Assembly (NCBI GenBank): GCA_024278415.1
Contig: JAJRTI010000017.1
Location: 1 to 9,196, forward strand
Origin: Planctomycetota bacterium
Lineage (GTDB): Bacteria > Planctomycetota > Brocadiia > JAJRTI01
Direction: 5' to 3'
DNA: 9,196 bases
The stretch's first letter is position 1; each line of letters starts with the position of its first letter. Shown piece after piece: positions 1-5,668 of the stretch. The notes under the pieces were generated by a model. It was not told where the DNA came from. It ran no database searches and was given only the letters and a program-made list of their open reading frames with translations. A program made the translations under genes and the position numbers.

Positions 1-176
1 AAGCTGGCTGGATGCGGTGTCCCAGCGCAAGGACCAACATCGCAACGCGTGACCCGCTACGCCCTAAGTTCGTGGCATTGGGCATGGCCCGCCCTACGCA
101 CCCTCCGATTGGGTAAACGAACTTGCGGGACGCGACACTAGGGACCAGGAGGTCCACGCCGGTCAGTCACGCACAG
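1..176. other. Non-coding stretch downstream of the last gene
   Basis: I see no credible gene here. On the minus strand it is the region just after the stop codon of the sigma-like/zinc-finger membrane gene. It holds two small inverted repeats: GGGC-ATG-GCCC at 80-90 and GGACC-AGGA-GGTCC at 142-155. The second lies about 22 nt past the stop codon and could help end transcription, but it has only a 5-bp stem and no T-run after it, so I do not call a terminator. A gene beyond the left edge may begin or end outside the window. Confidence 0.5.
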
Positions 177-1358
177 TCAACCACGCGTAGGCGGGGGCTG
201 GTCGTCGCGCTTGCCTTCCCCCACGACCACGATCAGCCGCACGAGCAGGTAGACGAACATGCCGAACGCCACTGCGCGCCATATGATCTCTAGCCCGAAC
301 CAGACACAATATTCACGGAGTCGCCATGCACCAGACGCCGCTAACACCATCGTCACCAAGGACATCATGCCCCCAATGGCGATCACGCTCTTGAACGCTA
401 CTCGCCACGCATTTGACATCGCCTCTCGGCGCTTCAGATGGTGCCAGACGAGTACCAGTGCGAACACCGAAGTGACCAAGCTGCACACACTCCAGACCGC
501 CCAGACAAGCCGCTGAACGTCAGGCGTGCAACCCCATCCGCGGTAGCCAGCGCCCCCGACACCCGCCAGGAAGAGCATCAGCATGAACGCGAAGAACCCA
601 ATACTGACCGCAGCCATCCACGACAAGCCTCGCGCTTGACAGGAGATCGGTGGTCGCGCACCGGTGGCGGCCGAGGTCAACTGCGCGACCCGCTCAAGCG
701 CCTCCTCGGGCGGCAGCGGTGACAGCGCAAAGAACTGAAGCCGCTCCGTGAGCATGCCCAGCTTCTCCCGCATCGCCGCCAAATCAGCCTGGCACTCCTC
801 GCACTCGCCCACGTGGGCAGTCACGTCATCTTTCAGCGCTTCCGGCAAAGCGTCGGTCGCCATGAGCGCCAGCGCGGGCCGCGGGCAGCCCTCTCGCTCC
901 TCCGCCTCCTCGCCGTCGCAGCCTCGCGCCTTGTCCGCAATGGACGCGAGCACCGCGCCTACTTCCGCCCGCTCCAGGTTCAGCATCCCCGCCACGTCCG
1001 CGACCTCCAGCTTCTGCGCCAGGCACAACACCGCCACCAGCCGCTCGCCCTCGTCCATCGCACGCATGGCGTCTCGGAACACCTTGTGCCCCTTGAGCTT
1101 GTCCGACTGGTAGATGCTGTGCGCGAGGGGATTGGCATCCTCGTCCTCCCATGCGTCTATGTCCGCGACGGCTCTGCCGACCTGCTCCTCGATGGACTGC
1201 ATCACAAACCACATCGCGTCGCAGCTGTGCCACAACAGCTCCGTGCGGCGGTCCATGAGTTTTGTGGTGATTTCTCGGGCCACCTTGAAGTCGCCCGACT
1301 TCGAGTAGGCCACCGCGTACACATAGTAGCGATATTTGTCCAGCAGGCTGATCTTCAT
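177..1358 (-). CDS. Sigma-factor-like / zf-HC2 anti-sigma-like fusion, four-helix membrane protein
   Basis: The 393-residue protein starts at an ATG preceded by AGGAGG with a 5-nt spacer. Residues 1-60 are helical and resemble a worn ECF sigma region 2. Residues 93-145 (FRDAMRAMDEGERLVAV, then ADVAGMLNLERAEVGAVL) look like sigma region 4 with its helix-turn-helix. An acidic linker (148-157) follows, then an H182-x3-C186-x2-C189 motif typical of zf-HC2 anti-sigma zinc-binding domains; C158 might be a fourth ligand. Four membrane segments follow, near 246-270, 284-306, 320-343 and 352-379, and a charged tail. In known systems, zf-HC2 domains hold ECF sigma factors inactive at the membrane; here both parts seem to sit on one chain, so a self-tethered regulator is an inference. 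The N-terminal part may no longer bind polymerase. It follows the GT-C-like genes across a repeat-filled gap, so it need not share their transcript. The zinc motif and membrane segments are clear; the sigma assignment is moderate. Confidence 0.72.
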   Translation of the reverse strand: MKISLLDKYRYYVYAVAYSKSGDFKVAREITTKLMDRRTELLWHSCDAMWFVMQSIEEQVGRAVADIDAWEDEDANPLAHSIYQSDKLKGHKVFRDAMRAMDEGERLVAVLCLAQKLEVADVAGMLNLERAEVGAVLASIADKARGCDGEEAEEREGCPRPALALMATDALPEALKDDVTAHVGECEECQADLAAMREKLGMLTERLQFFALSPLPPEEALERVAQLTSAATGARPPISCQARGLSWMAAVSIGFFAFMLMLFLAGVGGAGYRGWGCTPDVQRLVWAVWSVCSLVTSVFALVLVWHHLKRREAMSNAWRVAFKSVIAIGGMMSLVTMVLAASGAWRLREYCVWFGLEIIWRAVAFGMFVYLLVRLIVVVGEGKRDDQPPPTRG

Positions 1359-1363
1359 GGCAC

Positions 1364-1369
1364 CCTCCT
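1364..1369 (-). promoter_or_regulatory. Ribosome binding site of the sigma-like/zinc-finger gene
   Basis: The minus strand reads AGGAGG, then the 5-nt spacer GTGCC, then ATG at 1358. It is a near-perfect Shine-Dalgarno sequence and fixes the start of the 393-residue protein. It lies 17 nt downstream of the large perfect palindrome at 1387-1430. Confidence 0.8.
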
Positions 1370-1386
1370 GTCGCTATGCCTCAAAG

Positions 1387-1430
1387 GCGCTTATGGGTCA
1401 CGGACGTCCACGTCCGTGACCCATAAGCGC
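1387..1430. repeat. Perfect 20-bp palindrome with 4-nt loop
   Basis: Two perfectly complementary 20-nt arms, 1387-1406 and 1411-1430, flank the loop TCCA. The arms begin GCGCTTATGGGTCA and contain the repeated core GGACG/CGTCC. The hairpin would be very stable in RNA from either strand. It ends 28 nt before the start codon of the 393-residue gene. It could be a terminator or insulator between the membrane-protein operon and that gene, a leader hairpin, a protein-binding operator, or part of the dispersed repeat cluster. There is no T-run on its 3' side on the minus strand (CTTTGAGG follows), which argues against a standard intrinsic terminator. Confidence 0.9.
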
Positions 1431-1543
1431 AGCTCGGTAGCCGCATTCGCCAGAATGCGGGCGTCCTGCGAGCCACTCGCCGGTTGGCCGTTGTCTCTCT
1501 CTGGCAATATCTCTGCCCACTGCGATGGCTGCCCTCGCAGACA

Positions 1544-1697
1544 CCCCGAAGGGGAGTGACATACCAGCCCAGGGCAGGCGAAGCGCCGCCCTGGGTGTAC
1601 GCTTCAGCGTTCAAGGCATATGGATCCCCATACCCAGGGCGGCGCTGCGCATAGCACAGCTTGCCCTGGGCTGGTATGTGCTGCGCCTTCGGCGCAG
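1544..1697. repeat. Two inverted copies of a composite hairpin unit
   Basis: On the plus strand the left copy reads CCCC-GAA-GGGG, a short gap, then ACATACCAGCCCAGGGCA and a GCGCCGCCCTGGGT block. The reverse complement of the right copy reads a 7-bp stem with a GAA triloop, a short gap, then ACATACCAGCCCAGGGCA and a GCGCCGCCCTGGGT block. The outer arms 1559-1579 and 1659-1679 match at 20 of 21 positions, and the inner arms 1582-1596 and 1632-1646 also pair. Within each copy CCCAGGGC and GCCCTGGG can pair as well (1568-1575 with 1588-1595, 1633-1640 with 1663-1670), so the element can form either one long hairpin or two side-by-side hairpins. This head-to-head arrangement of a unit resembles BIME-like repeats. 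Confidence 0.8.
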
Positions 1698-1751
1698 AGA
1701 TCTGAAACTCCGTGTACGACAACACTGCACTCCGTTGGAGTATCGCCTACT

Positions 1752-3614
1752 CTATTGGTCGCTCCGCGGCCGCGCAGTGTTCCCCGACAATTGCTCAAGG
1801 AGACGCTTCGCCGATGCCTTCGTCTCCGGGCTGGGCTTCAGCTCCAGTGTGCGCGCCAACTGCCGCCGCGCCTTGTCGGCCTCGCCGTTCATCGCATACG
1901 CCAACCCGAGGTCATGGTGGCTCGTTGCGCGCTTGGGCGCCAGCTTCACGACGCGGGCAAAGCACTCGACGGCACGCGCATACTCCTTGCGCTGGAGCCG
2001 CAGCTTGCCAAGGTTGCGCTGGGCTTCGATGCAGTCGGGATAGCGCACCGCAAAGCGCTCCAACGCGGCGGCAAGCTTCGGCGCCACGACGGGATCGCGC
2101 CGGAACGTCTCGAACATGGCCGGCTGCGTGAGGCCGCATTCGTATTCCGCAATGAGGTCGCGAAACCGCTTCAAGTCGCGCACGAACACCAACCCCACGT
2201 CGTCCCAGAAGACAAGCTTCCAGTTGGGATGCTGGTACGCCTCCGGCGCGCGCGAGTTGTGCGGCACGATCATGTAATCGATCTTGTACTCGTTCACCAG
2301 CATCTCACTCCACCCTTCTTCCGCGTTCAACACGCGGTCGTGGCCGCGATACACCTCCTCGTCGTACACCTCCAGCCTCCCATCCGCGAACACGAGCCGC
2401 TCCGGCCAGCACCGCCAGATGATGTACGAGCCCCAACCCCACCGGTTGAACATGCGGCCGTCGATGCCGTGCTTCATCACGAAATCCACACACTTGACCG
2501 GGTAGCGCTGCCACTCCACACCCAGGCCCACCCGCGCCGGCCAAGCCATGCACAAGGCAAGCGCCACCGCGGCGCCCCCGGCCGCGAGTTCGCGGCGCCG
2601 GCTGCGAAAAGAGCCCAACCAGCGCAGTTGCCGCGCGAGCACCGGCGCCGCGCCGATCGCAAAGATCGCACCATGCCGCCGCGCGGAGATGCCCAGCGCC
2701 GCAAAAAAGAGGAATGCCACGAAATCCGCGCGGTCGAGTTTGCGTCGCGTCACGATCAGCAGCACGCACGAGCCGGCCAGCAGAAGCCAGAACCACGCAT
2801 AGCCTGTGAGGAAGTATGGCGAGCCAGGGTTGAAGTAGGCGAACGAAAACGGCATGGGCCACCACTCGGTCGGGTTCTGCGTGAGGCCCCGGCGCTGCGG
2901 CAGCGTGAGCGCGTGCACGACCTGCCGCCACGTGAACGGACTCACGAAGCAGGCCGCGGCCGTGGTAGCCCCAACGAGCGCGACCAGCCGGACCTTGGCA
3001 TCCAGCCAGAACTCGCGGCCCGCGTCGACTGCGACGGCCAGCCAAGTCAAGACGACCAGCACCACGCTCAAGGGGAACGACGCGTGCACGTTGGCCCACA
3101 CCAGAGCGAGCAACGGCACAATCAGCAGCAGGGGGTCTCCCCCGCGCAATCGCCAACGGCGCAACAGGTACCACTCGCCGGCCAGCAACGGAAACGCCAA
3201 CACGAGCGGCCTGCACAGGAACCGCGGCTCCGCCGCGAGGCCCACCGCGATCACCAACACACCGGTCGAGAGCCCGGACAGTCCGTGCAGCCGGCACGTG
3301 AGCGCGATCAGGGCGAATGCGAGCGCGACCGCGGCCACTTTGGCCAGCACCAGCGCGGCCGAGCCGCCAAGCTTCCAGAGCAGGTGCATGCCCACGCCCG
3401 AGGCCCAGGCCGGGTTCACCCACACATCCCGCGCATTCCACGAGAAGATGTCGTCGAGCGGCACGGTCCGGTGCTCGAGGATGTACTGCCCCATGCGCAT
3501 GTGGTGCCAGAGGTCGTAGTTGTGCACCGGCGTCGCCGCGGTCCAGGCGACGCAGCCCACCGCGATCGCGGCGACAACCACTTCCGGCGCGCGCCACTCG
3601 CCAGACGCCCTCAT
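1752..3614 (-). CDS. Polytopic GT-C-like membrane protein with TPR tail (third paralogue)
   Basis: This is a 620-residue protein. I start it at the ATG at 3614 (MRASGEW), not at the longer open frame, because that ATG overlaps the upstream stop as ATGA, has AAGGAGG 6 nt upstream, and begins like its paralogues. A membrane segment (about 10-28) leads to an outside loop with YDLWHHMRMG (D34, H37, H38), VPLDDIFS (51-58) and WVNPAW (65-70). Further membrane segments run to about residue 360, with RP at 135-136 and LVWANVHAS at 171-179. A soluble part follows with WGWGSYIIWR (392-401) and FADGRLEVY (409-417), then at least two TPR repeats (about 530-561 and 565-597). GT-C enzymes move sugar from a lipid phosphate carrier on the outer face of the inner membrane, often using an acidic residue in the first outside loop; D34 or D54/D55 are candidates. 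Acceptor and sugar are unknown. Most diverged at the third membrane motif (SPF rather than NPF). Membrane and TPR calls are firm, the enzyme class is inferred. Confidence 0.82.
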   Translation of the reverse strand: MRASGEWRAPEVVVAAIAVGCVAWTAATPVHNYDLWHHMRMGQYILEHRTVPLDDIFSWNARDVWVNPAWASGVGMHLLWKLGGSAALVLAKVAAVALAFALIALTCRLHGLSGLSTGVLVIAVGLAAEPRFLCRPLVLAFPLLAGEWYLLRRWRLRGGDPLLLIVPLLALVWANVHASFPLSVVLVVLTWLAVAVDAGREFWLDAKVRLVALVGATTAAACFVSPFTWRQVVHALTLPQRRGLTQNPTEWWPMPFSFAYFNPGSPYFLTGYAWFWLLLAGSCVLLIVTRRKLDRADFVAFLFFAALGISARRHGAIFAIGAAPVLARQLRWLGSFRSRRRELAAGGAAVALALCMAWPARVGLGVEWQRYPVKCVDFVMKHGIDGRMFNRWGWGSYIIWRCWPERLVFADGRLEVYDEEVYRGHDRVLNAEEGWSEMLVNEYKIDYMIVPHNSRAPEAYQHPNWKLVFWDDVGLVFVRDLKRFRDLIAEYECGLTQPAMFETFRRDPVVAPKLAAALERFAVRYPDCIEAQRNLGKLRLQRKEYARAVECFARVVKLAPKRATSHHDLGLAYAMNGEADKARRQLARTLELKPSPETKASAKRLLEQLSGNTARPRSDQ

Positions 3615-5668
3615 CGCCGGCCTCCTTGCCGCGGCGCGGCCAGGCGGCTTAGCCGTTCGGCAAGCTGCCGCGCGGCCGGCGCGCCGGCGATGCGGCCGAC
3701 CGCGTCGATCTCGCGCTTGGCCTCTTGCACTCGGCCCTGCCGCGCCAGCAGCTCCGCCAACTGCGCCCGCGCCGGCACGAACGCCGGATCCAGATCGATC
3801 GCGCGCCTGAAGTACGCCTCCGCTTCGTCGTATCGCCCGGCCGGCAACAGGCATTGCGCCGCGCCGAAGTGGTAGAGCGCTTTCTGAGGCTGCAAGCGAA
3901 TCGCTCCGCGGTAATACGCGAGCGCATCCGACCATTGCTGAAGCTGCGAGAAGCAGTACGCCAAGTGATACCGCGCCTCGGCATGGCTGGGCGCAAGCTG
4001 CACCACGCTTCGCAACAAATCTCGCGCCCGCGCGAACTCCCGCCGGCGCTCGCCGGCGTCACGCGACGCGCGCGCGCGGCGAAGCGCACATTCCGCAATC
4101 ACCTGGGTCAGAAACCATGAGCGCGGGTTCGCCGCCAATTTCCTAATATACCCCTCCTCGATCCAACCCACGTCCTTGCTTCCTGCAATGTCCACACTGA
4201 TGCCCGCCGGATCCAGCGGGGTGCAGTCCAGCCTCCCCACGGCCTCCACCGGCGGCCAGGCCTTGCGCACCCATACCACGCACACGTCGTCAAAGTGAAT
4301 CAACCGCCATCGGCCGGTCTTGCGGATCGTGTCGCCCGTCTTGGCCCGGTCGAACACGATCACGTTCACGTCCCACTGCCTCAGCTTCTGTTCCCAACCC
4401 GGCTCAAGCTTTAGCACGCGCGTGACTTCGTTGAACAAGTCCTCCCGGTAAACCTCGCACCGGCCGTCGAGCGTGGGCCGCATGGGCGGGTCCAGGTCGC
4501 CGCCTCGCCAAAGGATGTACCCGCCCCACCGATACTCGCTCAGCACGCCGCCTGTCAGTCCATACTTCACCAGCACGTCGAGCCCCCGCACGGGAAACCG
4601 GCTCGCGTCGATGCCGAGGCCGAGGGACGCGCGGTTCATGCACAGCACGGCCATCGCCGCAACCGCGGCGCCGCACCATGCTCCCGCGCCCAAGCGCCGG
4701 CGTCGCGGGCTCTTGGCCAACACCGCGCCGAGCCCATCCGCTATGACGATGCACGCGAACATCGCGAACGTGGCGAGGTTGCGCTCCGCGCGAAACGCTA
4801 CTGCGCCGAACGCGGCCGCGAGCATGACCGCTGCGACGAACTGCGGCCTGCGCCACACGCCCCGGCCGGCTGCCAATGCCGCCACAAACAGCGCCGCCAC
4901 CACCGCTACCGGCCAATGCCGCCACGACCAACTCGGCCGCGCCCACTCCGCGACTTGCGACATGAGCCCCGACATGCCGGCCAGGCGAAGGGGATAGGCG
5001 ATGACTTTGTACCCGAACGGGTTTGCGAGCGTCGCCGCCGCGCACAGCGCGAGCGCGATCCAGAGTTTCGTCCCCGCGCGGGGCCCGCGCAGGAGCGTCT
5101 GCGCGAGCGCGTGCGCGCCAACGATCATGAGGCCCGCGATCACGCCCGCGTGCAGGTTCGACCAGAGCACGCTCAACGCGACCAACAGAGCGACGTCGCG
5201 CCAACGCATCCGTTCCCGGCGCACCACCCACAGGAACACGCCGAACAACACTAAAGTAAACAGCATCGGCCGCGTGAACACCGCAAACCGCGCGGCCGCG
5301 CAAGCCAGAAGCACCGCGGCGCAACACACCCCCTCGCTCGCTCCCCCGCGTCGGCAGGCGTGAATCAGAGCGAAAGCCGTCAGCATCATCATGGCCATGC
5401 GGAACAGAACCAGCCCCATCGGCCCGGCGGCCTCGTGCACAAGGAACAGCGCGACCGCGCTGAGCCACGAGTGGTTGACCCACTCGCGCCCGCGGGCGGC
5501 CGGCAAAGCCGAGAACGAATCCACCCGCGGCACGCCGGCCGTCGCGAAGATATGCCGGCCCGCGTGCATGTGCAGGAACAGGTCATAGCTGCGCAACTCG
5601 TAGCAATACAGCGCGGCTACCGCGGCCAACGTCACGATCTGCAAACGCGTCACCCTTCTGGTCCTCAT
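3611..5668 (-). CDS. Polytopic GT-C-like membrane protein with TPR tail (second paralogue)
   Basis: This is a 685-residue protein starting MRTRRVTRL at an ATG that overlaps the preceding stop codon (ATGA) and has GGGAGG 6 nt upstream. Order of parts: first membrane segment (about 9-22), outside loop with SYDLFLHMHAG (D29, H33), VPRVDSFS (46-53) and WVNHSW (63-68), about ten membrane segments to residue 345, with RP at 133-134, LWSNLHAG at 168-175, NPFGY at 216-220 and EW at 241-242. A soluble region has RWGGYILWR (380-388) and TLDGRCEVY (399-407), then an extra stretch at about 475-515 not seen in the other two, then three TPR repeats (about 563-596, 597-630, 631-660). It is the longest and most divergent in the first loop (LFLH where the others have WWH or WHH), so the active-site neighbourhood has changed. 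The shared motifs make it a paralogue of its two neighbours. A role as glycosyltransferase of surface polymer or protein is inferred. Confidence 0.83.
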   Translation of the reverse strand: MRTRRVTRLQIVTLAAVAALYCYELRSYDLFLHMHAGRHIFATAGVPRVDSFSALPAARGREWVNHSWLSAVALFLVHEAAGPMGLVLFRMAMMMLTAFALIHACRRGGASEGVCCAAVLLACAAARFAVFTRPMLFTLVLFGVFLWVVRRERMRWRDVALLVALSVLWSNLHAGVIAGLMIVGAHALAQTLLRGPRAGTKLWIALALCAAATLANPFGYKVIAYPLRLAGMSGLMSQVAEWARPSWSWRHWPVAVVAALFVAALAAGRGVWRRPQFVAAVMLAAAFGAVAFRAERNLATFAMFACIVIADGLGAVLAKSPRRRRLGAGAWCGAAVAAMAVLCMNRASLGLGIDASRFPVRGLDVLVKYGLTGGVLSEYRWGGYILWRGGDLDPPMRPTLDGRCEVYREDLFNEVTRVLKLEPGWEQKLRQWDVNVIVFDRAKTGDTIRKTGRWRLIHFDDVCVVWVRKAWPPVEAVGRLDCTPLDPAGISVDIAGSKDVGWIEEGYIRKLAANPRSWFLTQVIAECALRRARASRDAGERRREFARARDLLRSVVQLAPSHAEARYHLAYCFSQLQQWSDALAYYRGAIRLQPQKALYHFGAAQCLLPAGRYDEAEAYFRRAIDLDPAFVPARAQLAELLARQGRVQEAKREIDAVGRIAGAPAARQLAERLSRLAAPRQGGRR
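3621..3627 (-). promoter_or_regulatory. Ribosome binding site of the third membrane gene
   Basis: The minus strand reads AAGGAGG with a 6-nt spacer before the ATG at 3614. It lies inside the last codons of the upstream gene and supports translational coupling through the ATGA overlap. It decides the start against a 107-residue upstream extension that is basic, low in complexity and antisense to nothing conserved. Confidence 0.85.

Larger units (their letters stand above)
1359..1751. repeat. Intergenic cluster of hairpin repeats
   Basis: This 393-bp gap between two minus-strand genes has no credible gene. It is packed with inverted repeats: 1387-1430 (20-bp stem), 1441-1460 (CCGCATTC / GAATGCGG, 4-nt loop), 1468-1480 (GCGAG / CTCGC, 3-nt loop), 1520-1540 (CTGCGA / TCGCAG), 1544-1554 (CCCC-GAA-GGGG), the large element at 1559-1679, 1681-1697 (CTGCGCC-TTC-GGCGCAG), and 1729-1741 (ACTCC-GTT-GGAGT) only about 10 bp beyond the stop of the last membrane gene. 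Short frames crossing it read through repeat units and are not believed to be genes. The packing looks like a REP/BIME-type mosaic of dispersed elements; that identity is inferred because only one locus is visible. Confidence 0.8.

Noticed and set aside
142..155. Possible terminator hairpin after the 393-residue gene
   Set aside because: The stem is only 5 bp and no T-run follows on the minus strand.
1381..1725. Minus-strand open frame of 114 codons in the repeat region
   Set aside because: Its whole length reads through the inverted repeats and it lacks protein-like character; such frames are common over dispersed repeats.
1387..1741. CRISPR-like array
   Set aside because: The repeats are palindromic, unequal in length and not separated by regular unique spacers; no cas gene is present.
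2305..3597. Second minus-strand frame of 430 codons inside the third membrane gene
   Set aside because: It is a shifted frame of the real gene; the real frame holds the membrane, DGR and TPR motifs.
1620..3875. Long plus-strand open frame of 751 codons
   Set aside because: It is antisense to the third membrane gene and is rich in R, H, P and Q as expected for a shadow frame in GC-rich DNA. It has no domain and no membrane pattern.
3615..3935. 107-residue N-terminal extension of the third membrane gene
   Set aside because: It overlaps the coding end of the upstream gene, is low in complexity, and the ATG at 3614 has the ribosome binding site and ATGA overlap.
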